A stretch of DNA of 38,851 bases from Myxococcus sp. CA023 (GTDB lineage Bacteria; Myxococcota; Myxococcia; Myxococcales; Myxococcaceae), in NCBI RefSeq assembly GCF_010998615.1, contig NZ_JAAEAH010000088.1:1-38851 (forward strand), given 5' to 3'. Below are positions 1-9,500 of the stretch, in pieces. The position numbers and the translations under genes are program-made. The stretch's first letter is position 1. Each line of letters opens with the position of its first letter. A model generated the notes under the pieces. That model searched no databases. It was not told the DNA's origin and was given only the letters and a program-made list of their open reading frames with translations.

Positions 1-517
1 GGGCCTTGGGGGCCTCGGCAGCCTGCGCGGGGGGCGTAGACGTGACAGCAGTTGGAGCCGACGGCTCCGCCGCTGCGGCGACCGGGGCCTCGACACGCTG
101 GGGCTCCGGGACGCTCGGCGCCTCGACGGGCGCACGGGGCGCCTCGACGGGCGGAGGCGCCTGCACCGGCTCCTCGGCGGCGAACGTAGCGGGCTCGGGC
201 GCCGACGGCGGCTCATAGGCGGGCTCGGCGGCCTGTGAAGCCTCGGCCCCACTGTCCGCGGTCGCACCGGCGGGCGGACCCACCTTGCGGCGCACGACGA
301 AGCCCTTCGCCGTCACGGGCGGCGTGGCCTGCTTCGGCTTGCGCTTGTCCAGAATCTTCTGGACGGCAGCGGTCGCCTGGTCGTCATCGAGAGACGACGA
401 GTGGCTCTTGACGTCGTAACCGAGGCTCGACAGCTCGGTGACGACCTCCTTGTTGTCGAGCTCAATCCCGTGGCTCTTGAGTTCCTTGGCGATTTCGTGG
501 ACGCGCTTCTTCGACAT
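1..517 (-). CDS. infB: Translation initiation factor IF-2, N-terminal part (partial)
   Basis: This is the start of a gene running leftward off the window edge, so only about 172 N-terminal residues are visible. The product opens with MSKKRVHEIAKELK, the small helical IF2_N domain that starts bacterial IF-2 proteins. It continues through KILDKRKPKQ and VTAKGFVVRRK into a long Ala/Pro/Glu-rich linker. The GTPase and fMet-tRNA-binding domains would lie outside the window. IF-2 brings initiator tRNA to the 30S subunit and promotes subunit joining. The extended low-complexity linker is as known for myxobacterial IF-2. It follows ylxR by about 80 bp and is the last visible gene of the rimP-nusA-ylxR-infB operon, a widely conserved order that supports the call. 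The ATG at 517 is the natural start because IF2_N begins there. Confidence 0.9.
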   Translation of the reverse strand, partial: MSKKRVHEIAKELKSHGIELDNKEVVTELSSLGYDVKSHSSSLDDDQATAAVQKILDKRKPKQATPPVTAKGFVVRRKVGPPAGATADSGAEASQAAEPAYEPPSAPEPATFAAEEPVQAPPPVEAPRAPVEAPSVPEPQRVEAPVAAAAEPSAPTAVTSTPPAQAAEAPKA

Positions 518-598
518 ATTGCCCTTGATGGCCTTCTGCTCCGCCGACTCCGGGGCGCAGCACCCTAGTCCAAACCCGAAAATGTGTGCGAGTGGTGG

Positions 599-934
599 CT
601 AACACCCACTCCCCCCCGCACCCCTCCGCTCACCGTCCCCCTGCTCCCATGCCTGTCCGAGCTGCGACGGGTCAACCTGGCCCGCCTTTCCGCGAAAGGC
701 CCTACCAAACGCCTTCCGCTTCAGCGCTGCCGTCAGACAACCGGCACCGCACAGGTAGGCGCCCCGTCCTGGCAGCCGCCTCTTCCTGTCGACCTCGATG
801 GCGCCTCCGGGCCCTATCACAAATCGGGTCAGTTCCGCCTGTAGTCGCCGCGACCCGCATCCGACGCACGTCCGGACCGGACCTGACCCCGCGTTCTGAA
901 CTTCCGGCCTGGGCCGGCCAGCCGGGCGCCGCAC
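599..934 (-). CDS. ylxR: YlxR family RNA-binding protein (DUF448)
   Basis: A 111-residue basic protein of the YlxR/DUF448 family, a small RNA-binding fold found between nusA and infB in many bacteria. The diagnostic parts are RTCVGCGSRR near residue 20 and GRGAYLC further on, followed by a basic helix (ALKRKAFGRAFRG). The frame is open upstream to a TTG at 988 inside nusA. I prefer the GTG at 934 because it lies about 20 bp after the nusA stop and is directly preceded by a purine-rich ribosome-binding site (GAGGGAGGGGAC). The cellular role of the family is not firmly settled; links to ribosome assembly, RNase P and gene regulation have been proposed. The C-terminal 20 residues are Gly/Arg-rich and low-complexity. 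Confidence 0.85.
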   Translation of the reverse strand: MRRPAGRPRPEVQNAGSGPVRTCVGCGSRRLQAELTRFVIGPGGAIEVDRKRRLPGRGAYLCGAGCLTAALKRKAFGRAFRGKAGQVDPSQLGQAWEQGDGERRGAGGSGC

Positions 935-953
935 GTCCCCTCCCTCGCTTAGC

Positions 954-2654
<1,701 letters not shown>

Positions 2655-2716
2655 GGTCTTCTCCTAAAAGGGTCCACGGGCGCCCTCGCGCGGAGGGGCA
2701 CCCTGTATGTCGACGT

Positions 2717-3202
2717 CTAGAACTGGAACTCCAGGTTCGCCTTGGCGATGTCCTTGAAGAGGATGTGGAAGGTTCCGGCCCCTTCCACCTCCACCGAGAT
2801 TCCGTCGCCTGCCACCTCGGTCAGCGTGCCGGTGAAGTTCTTGCGCGGGGGCTCTCCCACCGGGCCGAACGTCTTCACCTTCACCTTCTGTCCCTTCACC
2901 CGCTCGAAGTGCGCCGGCTTCCTCAGCGGGCGGTCCACTCCGGGGCTGGAAACCTCCAGGCTGTACTCGTGGGGGATGAAGTCCTCCACGTCGAGCGACG
3001 GATCCACCGCGCGCGACACCTGGGTGCACTCGTCCAGCCCTACGCGGCCACCCGGCTTGTCGATGAACAACCGGAGCACCCAGCCCTCGCGCTCCCGGAG
3101 GAATTCCAGGTCCGCGAGCTCCAGGCCTTCACCCGCGACAATGGGCTCGAGCAGGGCCAAGGCCCGCTCCTCCACCGTCTGCTTGAGGTTCTTCTCCGAC
3201 AT
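2717..3202 (-). CDS. rimP: Ribosome maturation factor RimP
   Basis: A 161-residue RimP, a 30S subunit maturation factor acting during 16S rRNA folding. The N-terminal domain contains LELADLEFLREREGWVLRLF and VGLDECTQVSRAVDP. The family signature YSLEVSSPGVDRPLRK joins it to the C-terminal SH3-like barrel (FTGTLTEVAGDGISVEVEG). The frame is open upstream to 3298, but the family homology starts at MSEKNLKQTVEERAL, so ATG 3202 is chosen. A TTGGAG-like ribosome-binding site lies upstream. It is the first gene of the rimP-nusA-ylxR-infB operon, and the 5' region holds a possible promoter and an inverted repeat. Confidence 0.95.
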   Translation of the reverse strand: MSEKNLKQTVEERALALLEPIVAGEGLELADLEFLREREGWVLRLFIDKPGGRVGLDECTQVSRAVDPSLDVEDFIPHEYSLEVSSPGVDRPLRKPAHFERVKGQKVKVKTFGPVGEPPRKNFTGTLTEVAGDGISVEVEGAGTFHILFKDIAKANLEFQF

Positions 3203-3251
3203 AAGCGGGAAACCAGTCTCCAAAAACACGAAAAGCGGGCACGCGGCCCAC

Positions 3252-3274
3252 TTTTCGAAGTGCTTCATCGAAAA
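3252..3274 (-). promoter_or_regulatory. Inverted repeat in the rimP 5' untranslated region
   Basis: TTTTCGA at 3252-3258 is matched by TCGAAAA at 3268-3274, and the inner GAAG/CTTC can extend the pairing. In a GC-rich background this AU-rich stem stands out. It lies between the candidate promoter and the rimP start, so it would be transcribed as part of the leader. A role as a leader hairpin or protein operator is inference. Confidence 0.35.
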
Positions 3275-3286
3275 ATGTCGGGGGCG

Positions 3287-3316
3287 TCCGTAGCACACGC
3301 CCCGTCGGGGTGTAAA
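3287..3316 (-). promoter_or_regulatory. Candidate sigma-70 promoter for the rimP-nusA-infB operon
   Basis: Reading the minus strand, TTTACA (3316-3311) is followed after 18 bp by TACGGA (3292-3287). The -35 match is good and the -10 is weak. The spacer holds a CCCCGACGGGG dyad. Transcription would begin near 3280, leaving a leader of roughly 78 nt. It is the only reasonable hexamer pair I saw upstream of rimP. Confidence 0.3.
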
Positions 3317-3398
3317 GGAAGGACGCGCCCTCCTACTCCGGGCGAAACGCGCCCAGCAGGGCGAGGAATTCCCAGGGGTTCCGAGGCCCGACGGGGGT

Positions 3399-3404
3399 TA
3401 TAAC
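3399..3404 (+). promoter_or_regulatory. -10 element placed for leaderless transcription of the amidase gene
   Basis: TATAAC (five of six matches to the consensus -10) ends at 3404. The following ATG is at 3411, so the expected transcription start coincides with the start codon. No Shine-Dalgarno sequence precedes the ATG. No convincing -35 is present at the right distance. Confidence 0.4.
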
Positions 3405-3410
3405 GCGCCC

Positions 3411-4214
3411 ATGCACCTCATCGCCGCCGCGCAGATGGTGTCCACCGCCGACAAGGCCCACAACCTGGAAGCCGCGACCCGGCTCGTCCGGCGCGCCGCC
3501 GCACTGGGTGCCCGGCTCGTGGGCCTCCCCGAGAACTTCTCCTGGATGGGGCCGGAGCCCGAGCGCCAGGACGCCGCCGAGGGGCTCGACGGTCCGACGC
3601 TGTCCCGGATGGCAAGCCTGGCCCGGGAGCTGAAGGTGACGCTGCTGGCCGGCAGCGTGCTGGAGACGGGCGCGCCGGGTGGGCGCCTCTACAACACCAG
3701 CATCCTCTTCGGCCCCGGCGGCGAGCGGCTGGCCGTGTACCGGAAAATCCACCTCTTCGACGTCGAGGTGGGAGATGGTGCGACCTATCAGGAGTCCGCG
3801 GCGGTGGCGCCGGGAACAGAGGTCGTCTCCGCGGAGACGGAGGTCGGCCGGCTGGGGCTGTCCGTCTGCTACGACCTGCGATTCCCCGAACTGTACCGGC
3901 GGCTATCCCGCGAAGGCGCCGCGCTGCTGGCAGTCCCGGCGGCCTTCACCCTCATGACGGGCAAGGACCACTGGGAAGTGCTCCTGCGGGCCCGCGCCAT
4001 CGAGAACCAGGCGTACGTACTGGCGCCCGCTCAGGGGGGACGGCACTCGGCCAACCGCGTCACCTATGGCCACGCCCTGGTGGTGGACCCGTGGGGTCTG
4101 GTGACGGCGCGAGCCTCCGAGGGCGAAGGGCTGGCGCTGGCGCCCGTGGACCCGGAGCTGCAAGCACGCATCCGACGCAACCTCCCCTGCCTGGAGCACC
4201 GCCGTTTGGACTAG
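3411..4214 (+). CDS. Carbon-nitrogen hydrolase, Nit/omega-amidase type
   Basis: A 267-residue nitrilase-superfamily amidase. The catalytic triad is visible: Glu41 in LPENF, Lys112 in YRKIHLFDV and Cys153 in VCYDLRFPEL. The RKIHLFD and CYDLRFPELYR wording matches the Nit1/Nit2 branch. Members of this branch hydrolyse deaminated glutathione or alpha-keto-glutaramate-type substrates, so a metabolite-repair amidase is the likely role; the exact substrate cannot be read from sequence. The length is normal for the branch and there is no signal peptide, so it is cytoplasmic. It is transcribed divergently from rimP. The ATG at 3411 lacks a ribosome-binding site and sits 7 bp after a TATAAC box, suggesting a leaderless message. 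Confidence 0.9.
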   Translation: MHLIAAAQMVSTADKAHNLEAATRLVRRAAALGARLVGLPENFSWMGPEPERQDAAEGLDGPTLSRMASLARELKVTLLAGSVLETGAPGGRLYNTSILFGPGGERLAVYRKIHLFDVEVGDGATYQESAAVAPGTEVVSAETEVGRLGLSVCYDLRFPELYRRLSREGAALLAVPAAFTLMTGKDHWEVLLRARAIENQAYVLAPAQGGRHSANRVTYGHALVVDPWGLVTARASEGEGLALAPVDPELQARIRRNLPCLEHRRLD

Positions 4215-4285
4215 CGTGCGTGTACCCAGGCCCGCCCCCCTCGGGTCCACCTTCGATAGACTTCGGGTCCCCCGGAACTCCTCTC

Positions 4286-4762
4286 GTGAACGGACGACGC
4301 TGGTCTCCCATGTTGCTTGCGCTCGCGCTTTCGGCCCTCCCCGCCGGCTGCACCGCCGATGAGCGTCCGTCCGCGCCCGACGCGGCAACGCCTCCCACGG
4401 TGGCCACGCACCGAGCACACCTGCGAGCCATGAAGGGCGGCGTCCAAATCAAGCGCGCCACGGCCGACGAGTGGAGCCCCGCCCGGGAAGGCCAGCCGCT
4501 CTACGAGAATGACAAGGTCCGCACCGAGGCGGGCGCCGGCACCGACATCGTCTTCGCCGCCAACGGCAGCACGGTGCACCTCACCGGGGACTCGCTCATC
4601 AGCATCGCGGAGACGCGCACCCGCCCCGGCCAGCAGCGCACGGACCTCACCGTGTTGCGGGGCCGCATCGACGCGGAGCTGGAGAAGCCCGCCTCCCAGT
4701 CCCTGTCCCTCACCACGCCGTCCGCCACCATCCAGGCGGGAAGGGAGATTGTCTTCCAATGA
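4286..4762 (+). CDS. FecR-domain lipoprotein
   Basis: A 158-residue exported protein. It opens with a short charged region, a hydrophobic stretch (MLLALALSALPAGC) and a lipobox with Cys at about residue 21. The mature part resembles the FecR domain: it begins MKGGVQIKRA and continues with NDKVRTEAGAGTDIVFANG-like and LTVLRGRIDAEL segments. This beta-rich domain is found in periplasmic sensors and anti-sigma factors. Here it lacks the cytoplasmic anti-sigma part, so it is probably a free-standing envelope lipoprotein. GTG 4286 is chosen, with ATG 4310 as an alternative that still keeps the lipobox. Its stop overlaps the next start (ATGA at 4759), so translation of the two is probably coupled. 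Confidence 0.75.
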   Translation: MNGRRWSPMLLALALSALPAGCTADERPSAPDAATPPTVATHRAHLRAMKGGVQIKRATADEWSPAREGQPLYENDKVRTEAGAGTDIVFAANGSTVHLTGDSLISIAETRTRPGQQRTDLTVLRGRIDAELEKPASQSLSLTTPSATIQAGREIVFQ

Positions 4763-5655
4763 AGGCGGCGCTCCTCCTCCTCACATGGCTGGGCACGACG
4801 CCCCCGGGCACCGTGGTGGTGGGCCCCAACGAGTCCCTGCACCAGGTGGCCCAGCGCACCCTGGGCGACGCGCGCGCCGCGGGGGAGCTGCGCGCACTCA
4901 ACGGACTTTCCTCGGACGACGTGGCGGCGGGGACCCGGCTGAAGGTGCCCGGCCACGAGCGCGTGCTGGCGCAGAAGGCCCTGGAGACGGCGCGCACGCT
5001 GGTGGCCAGCTCGAAGGATGCGAGCGTCCCCCCAGCGGCTTCCTCCCGGCTGAAGGTCGCGGAGTCCCATTTCCGCGAGGCGCGCTACACGCAGGCGGCC
5101 TCGGAGGCCAATGCCGTGGGGAAGCTGGTGGCGGCGGACCGCTCGCCGCAGTCCTCCGCGTTCTCCGTGGAAGTGGGCGACGGCGACAGCACCACCGTCA
5201 CCGTGAAGCACGGCCCGCCGGTCCGCGTGGAGGCCGAGGGCGTCACCCAGCCCGTCGCCAAGGGTGAATCCATCCGCGTGAAGAAGGGCCATCCGCCCCC
5301 CGCGCCCCTTCCGCCGCTGGTGGCCCCCAACCCCGGGCAACCGGAGGATTCCGCGCGCCTGAAGCGGCGCCCCGACCGGGACGGGCACCTGGGCCCGGTG
5401 AAGCTGACCTGGGAGGCTGTACGCGGCGCGGAACGTTATGAAGTGGAAGTGTCGCGCGCGCAGGAGCAACGCGCCGTCTTCACGCAGACAGTCACCAGCC
5501 TGGAAGCGAAGCTGCCAGTGCTACCCGCGGGAAGCTACCGGTGGACGGTGCGCGCGGTGGGCCCCGCGGGCACGTCCGAGCCCAGCGCGCCCAGGCACTT
5601 CGAGCTGGTGTCCGAGCGCCTCAAACTCGAAGTGAAGAAGGGCCAGTGGCAGTAA
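4759..5655 (+). CDS. LysM-like and fibronectin-III-like envelope protein
   Basis: A 298-residue protein with a short hydrophobic N-terminus (MKAALLLLTWLG) that may be a signal peptide. A LysM-like module follows at about residues 18-64: VVVGPNESLHQVAQRTLGD, a middle RALNGLSSDD and a closing GTRLKVPG. LysM modules bind peptidoglycan. The middle region is helical and then acidic. Residues about 205-285 look like a fibronectin type III-like fold (VKLTWEAVRGAERYEVEVSR, then GSYRWTVRAVGPAGTSEPSAP). It overlaps the FecR lipoprotein gene by 4 bp and precedes the HD-GYP gene by 19 bp, so the three are probably one transcript. A role in cell-wall sensing is inference from domains and neighbours. Confidence 0.7.
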   Translation: MKAALLLLTWLGTTPPGTVVVGPNESLHQVAQRTLGDARAAGELRALNGLSSDDVAAGTRLKVPGHERVLAQKALETARTLVASSKDASVPPAASSRLKVAESHFREARYTQAASEANAVGKLVAADRSPQSSAFSVEVGDGDSTTVTVKHGPPVRVEAEGVTQPVAKGESIRVKKGHPPPAPLPPLVAPNPGQPEDSARLKRRPDRDGHLGPVKLTWEAVRGAERYEVEVSRAQEQRAVFTQTVTSLEAKLPVLPAGSYRWTVRAVGPAGTSEPSAPRHFELVSERLKLEVKKGQWQ

Positions 5656-5674
5656 CCCCTGGAGGAGCCACGCC

Positions 5675-7381
5675 GTGCGCCTGTTCAAAGCCATCCTCCT
5701 GTTGATGCTGGTGGTGGGCGTCGTCCCCACGCTGATGGTGGGGTGGCTCTCCGTGTCCCACACCCGGGAGCTCCTGGTACGCGACGCCCAGGAACTGGCA
5801 CAGGAGCGCGTGAAGCAGCTGCGCCTCAAGGCCGAAATCTTCCTCGGCGAGCCCACCGACGCGGTGCTGGGCCTGGCCCGCGTGCCCGGCTTCTTCGGCC
5901 TGCCCCTGGAAGCGCAGCAGACGCACCTGGCCTCGGTGCTCAACCAGCGGCGCGATGTGCTGGCGCTCACCGTGTTCGACGCCGACCGCCAGCGGCTGCC
6001 GGGACTCCAGGCCTTCTCCAAGCACGACGTGTCGCCCACCGCGCTGGCCGGACATGAGGAGCGTGCGCGGGCGCTGCTCGAGAACATCGAGGGCGTGCGC
6101 TACGCGGACGTGGTGAAGGACCCGCAGGGCAGCGAGCCGGTGCTGACGCTGGCCTTCCCCCTGGGCGAGCCCGTCCGGGGGTACATCGCGGCGGACCTGT
6201 CCCTGGCCGACCTGCGGAAGATGCTGGAGCAGGAGCGCGTGGGCAGCACCGGCTTCGCCTATCTGGCGGACCGGCACGGGCACCTCGTGGCGGGCGGTGG
6301 CGGCGTCGCCGGCCTGGGCGAGGACGTGGCTCAGCGCGGCCCGGTGGCGCACCTGCTGAAGCAGTTGGTGGGCAAGTCGAACATGGAGCTGTTCCACGTC
6401 GGCAACTTCGGCGAGAGCCGGGACGCGGTGGTGGCCGCGTACACGGTGCTCCCCGAGACGGGCTGGGCCATCATCTCCGAGCAACCCGTGGAGCACGCCT
6501 ACCGCCAGGTGGACACCATGGAGCAGCGCATCCTCCTGGGTCTGGGGGCGGCCATCCTGGTGGCGGTGGTACTGGCGGCGCTCTTCTCGCGGAACCTCAC
6601 CCGGCCGCTCAAGGGCTTCATCAGCGGCGCGCTGGAGCTGGCGCACGGCAAGTTCGGCGTCGAGGTGGACATCAAGCAGAAGAACGAGCTGGGCGAGCTG
6701 GCGCAGACGTTCAACTACATGAGCAAGCAGCTGCTCGCGTACGACATGGAAAACCGCGGCCTCTACGAGAGCCTGGAGAAGGGCTACCTGGAGACCATCG
6801 TCGCGCTGGCGAACTCCATCGATTCGAAGGACGCGTACACCCGCGGCCACAGCCAGCGCGTGGGCGACGTCTCGGTGCAGATTGGCCGGGAGATGAAGCT
6901 CACCGAGCGCGAGCTGCGGCAGCTGCAGTACGGGGGCATCCTCCACGACATCGGGAAGATTGGCATCGTGGAGTCCATCCTCTGCAAGCAGACGCGGCTG
7001 ACGGACCAGGAGATGGCCATCATGCGCGAGCACCCCGCCATCGGTGACGCCATCATCGGCCCGGTGAGCTTCCTGGGCGCGGTGCGCGCGTGCGTCCGCC
7101 ACCACCATGAGCGCTGGGACGGCACCGGCTACCCGGACAAGCTCACGGGCGAGGACATTCCCCTGCTGGCCCGCATCGTCGCGTGTGCGGACACCTTCGA
7201 CGCCTGCACCTCCACCCGCCCGTACCAGAAGGCCATGCCGCTGGAGAAGGCGATGGAAATCCTCGACAACCTCAGCGGCGCCCAGTTGGACCCGAAGGTC
7301 GTCCAGGCCCTGAAGCAGGTGCTGGCGAAGCAGGGCGTGCGGCTGGAGGGCCACCGTCTGCCCGTGAAGCTCGCCTCCTGA
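5675..7381 (+). CDS. Membrane sensor protein with HAMP and HD-GYP domains
   Basis: A 568-residue membrane protein. TM1 spans about residues 5-27 and TM2 about 286-304, with a Cache-like periplasmic sensor between them. A HAMP linker follows (about 305-357). The HD-GYP domain occupies roughly 370-560 and keeps all family motifs: AYTRGHSQRV, GILHDIGKIGI (His424-Asp425), MREHP, HHHERWDGTGYP (476-487) and the following DIPLLARIVACADTFDA. HD-GYP domains hydrolyse cyclic di-GMP, and intact motifs suggest an active phosphodiesterase that responds to a periplasmic signal. The GTG at 5675 is preceded by GGAGGAG. It ends the unit with the FecR lipoprotein and the LysM protein, which may supply or shape the envelope signal (inference). 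Confidence 0.92.
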   Translation: MRLFKAILLLMLVVGVVPTLMVGWLSVSHTRELLVRDAQELAQERVKQLRLKAEIFLGEPTDAVLGLARVPGFFGLPLEAQQTHLASVLNQRRDVLALTVFDADRQRLPGLQAFSKHDVSPTALAGHEERARALLENIEGVRYADVVKDPQGSEPVLTLAFPLGEPVRGYIAADLSLADLRKMLEQERVGSTGFAYLADRHGHLVAGGGGVAGLGEDVAQRGPVAHLLKQLVGKSNMELFHVGNFGESRDAVVAAYTVLPETGWAIISEQPVEHAYRQVDTMEQRILLGLGAAILVAVVLAALFSRNLTRPLKGFISGALELAHGKFGVEVDIKQKNELGELAQTFNYMSKQLLAYDMENRGLYESLEKGYLETIVALANSIDSKDAYTRGHSQRVGDVSVQIGREMKLTERELRQLQYGGILHDIGKIGIVESILCKQTRLTDQEMAIMREHPAIGDAIIGPVSFLGAVRACVRHHHERWDGTGYPDKLTGEDIPLLARIVACADTFDACTSTRPYQKAMPLEKAMEILDNLSGAQLDPKVVQALKQVLAKQGVRLEGHRLPVKLAS

Positions 7382-7437
7382 CGGCCGAAGGATGGTAGGG
7401 AGGGCGCAAGACTGTTGAGACTCTGGAAGGTGAAACG

Positions 7438-7776
7438 TTGAGCTTCTGGGACCGCATCAAGCCCGCCCCCCACGCCGTCACCGCGACGGACGCACAGCTG
7501 TCCTCGGATGGCGCGCGCCTGGACCTGACGTGGGACGACGGGGTGAAGACGGGCGCCACCGCACAGGTGCTGCGCCAGCAGTGCCCCTGCGCCGCGTGCG
7601 TGGACGAATGGACGAACAAGCGGACGCTGGACCCGTCGAAGGTCCCCGCCGACCTGCGCATCAAGCAGGTGCAGCCCGTGGGCAACTACGCGCTGGCCTT
7701 CAGCTTCAGCGACGGCCACACCACCGGCATCTATCCCTGGAAGCTGCTGCGCGACATCACCCAGCCCGCCGCCTGA
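7438..7776 (+). CDS. DUF971 domain protein
   Basis: A 112-residue protein that is almost entirely a DUF971 domain, the module also found at the N-terminus of gamma-butyrobetaine hydroxylase and next to some Apbc/Mrp iron-sulfur carriers. Visible family marks are DLTWDDGVKTGATAQVLRQQ, the CPCAAC cluster that could bind metal, the YALAFSFSDGH strand and the C-terminal GIYPWKLLRDI. The function of stand-alone members is uncertain, and a role in iron-sulfur protein handling is only a suggestion. The start is TTG 7438 preceded by GGAAGGTG. The kinase gene follows after 7 bp, so they may share a transcript. Confidence 0.85.
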   Translation: MSFWDRIKPAPHAVTATDAQLSSDGARLDLTWDDGVKTGATAQVLRQQCPCAACVDEWTNKRTLDPSKVPADLRIKQVQPVGNYALAFSFSDGHTTGIYPWKLLRDITQPAA

Positions 7777-7783
7777 GCGCCCC

Positions 7784-9493
7784 GTGAACGAACGCTACCG
7801 GCTCGTTCGTCCGCTGGCCTCGGGAGGCATGGCGGAGCTCTTCCTCGGCGTCGCACGCGGCGCGGAGGGATTCGAGCGGCCGGTGGCCATCAAGCGGGTA
7901 CTGCCCCACCTGGCTCGCGAGCCGGACATCGCGCGCATGTTCCTGGCCGAGGCCCGGCTGGCCACGCTGCTGCAACACCAGAACATCGCCACCGTCTATG
8001 ACGTGGGCCAGGGCCCCGAAGGGCTCTTCCTGGTGATGGAGTTGGTGGACGGGTGGGATTTGGGCGTGCTGCTGAGCTCGGCCGCGCGCCGGGGCGTGCC
8101 CTTCCCTCCGCACCTGGCCGCCTTCATCGTCCATCAGGCCCTGGCGGGGCTCGGCCATGCCTACCGGAAGGTGCATGACGGGCAGCCAGTGATGGTGGCC
8201 CACCGCGACGTTTCGCCCTCCAACGTGCTGGTGTCTCGCGAGGGCGAGGTGAAGCTGACGGACTTCGGCATCGCGCGGATGGCCGGCCCGGCTCACACCG
8301 CGCCCGGCGTCTTCCGAGGGAAGGAGGCGTACACCGCGCCCGAGGTGCTGCAAGGCGCGCCCGCCACCACCGCGAGCGACCAGTTCTCCCTGGGCATCGT
8401 GTTCTACGAGCTGCTCACGGGGCGGCATCCGTTCCACACCGAGAAGGACGCGAGCGCGGTGGCCTACGCCATCCTGACGCGGCCCGTGGAGCCACCGCAG
8501 GGCGTGCCCACACCCCTGGCGGGCGCCGTCATGCGCATGCTGGCGAGGGCGCCCCAGGAGCGCTTCCACTCGCCGGAGTCACTGGCCGAAGGCTTTGCCC
8601 GGTGGTTGGCCCAAGTCGGCGAGCCCGCGACGTCTCAGACGCTGGCCGCGTTCCTTCGCGGGCTGGAATTGCCGCCACCTCTGAGTGAACAGGCAGCGGC
8701 TTCCAGGCGCCCCGTGACGCAGGCACAGGCTGACGCGGGTTCGCTGGCGATGGCCGTGCATGCGCCGTCGCCCGCCGAGGCCGTTGCACCGGAAGAAGAG
8801 CCTCTCTCCATGCCGGGCGGCGCGGCGCTCAGCGTCAGTGGACGGATGGTGCATCGCTGCCCTCGATGCAACCACGTGCTCTCCTCGCCCCAAGCGCGGT
8901 GCTCACACTGCGCGATGTGGCCGGATGCCTCGACCGGCGCGGCGGCGACGCCTCGCACGCCCACCGCTCCGGGCGCCTTCGCTCCATCCGCGGGCCTCGA
9001 GCTCACCGCGCATCAGACGCTCGCGGAGAGTGTCCCCCAGACACACGTTACGCCGGGCGCGAAGAGCGTGCTCCAGACCGACGCCGATGCACTGGAGTTG
9101 GCGGAGCGCCCGGCCTCGCCAGCGAGCGACTGGCCCGATGAGGCTGCCCTCCTCCGGCGCTCGCGCCTGAAACGGGCACTGGGGCTGCTGCTCCTGGCGC
9201 TGCTGGTGGGCACCGGCATCTGGCTGTGGCCTCAGCGCTCCACCCTGCTCATTCGGGTGATGTCGGCGACGGGGCTCCGCCTGTCGGCCCCGATGCTGCG
9301 CATCGACAGCGACCCGCCTGGAGCCACCGTCTGGGTCCGAGACGCGGAGCTGGGGACGACGCCGCTGCTGCTCGAGAACCGCTATCCGGCGGGACGCGTC
9401 CCCATCCAGGTCCGGCTCAAAGGCCACCGAACATGGAAGGGGACGTTCTCCGGCGGCGAAGCCGCTCACATCGAGGCGAAGCTGAAGCGCTGA
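7784..9493 (+). CDS. Transmembrane Ser/Thr protein kinase with zinc ribbon and PEGA domain
   Basis: A 569-residue Hanks-type kinase. The kinase domain covers about residues 5-275: glycine loop SGGMAELF (13-20), Lys37, Glu56, HRDVSPSN (140-147), DFG (160-162) and APE (185-187). All catalytic residues are present, so it should be active. The linker holds a Cys4 zinc-ribbon-like knuckle (Cys359, 362, 373, 376). A single TM segment lies near 466-483. The C-terminus is a PEGA domain (about 506-569; IDSDPPGATVWV, then GTTPLLLENRYPAGRV), which is normally extracytoplasmic and thought to interact with the envelope. The HRDVSPSN wording is typical of myxobacterial kinases. GTG 7784 gives a start directly at the kinase domain. 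Targets are unknown. Confidence 0.93.
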   Translation: MNERYRLVRPLASGGMAELFLGVARGAEGFERPVAIKRVLPHLAREPDIARMFLAEARLATLLQHQNIATVYDVGQGPEGLFLVMELVDGWDLGVLLSSAARRGVPFPPHLAAFIVHQALAGLGHAYRKVHDGQPVMVAHRDVSPSNVLVSREGEVKLTDFGIARMAGPAHTAPGVFRGKEAYTAPEVLQGAPATTASDQFSLGIVFYELLTGRHPFHTEKDASAVAYAILTRPVEPPQGVPTPLAGAVMRMLARAPQERFHSPESLAEGFARWLAQVGEPATSQTLAAFLRGLELPPPLSEQAAASRRPVTQAQADAGSLAMAVHAPSPAEAVAPEEEPLSMPGGAALSVSGRMVHRCPRCNHVLSSPQARCSHCAMWPDASTGAAATPRTPTAPGAFAPSAGLELTAHQTLAESVPQTHVTPGAKSVLQTDADALELAERPASPASDWPDEAALLRRSRLKRALGLLLLALLVGTGIWLWPQRSTLLIRVMSATGLRLSAPMLRIDSDPPGATVWVRDAELGTTPLLLENRYPAGRVPIQVRLKGHRTWKGTFSGGEAAHIEAKLKR

Positions 9494-9500
9494 ACGCGCC

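Noticed and set aside
6..218. Gly/Ala/Ser-rich plus-strand frame at the window start
   Set aside because: It is the complement of the IF-2 Pro/Ala/Glu linker.
5621..7354. A 577-codon minus-strand frame opposite the HD-GYP gene
   Set aside because: No recognised domain, His/Leu-rich antisense composition, and the HD-GYP motifs are intact on the plus strand.
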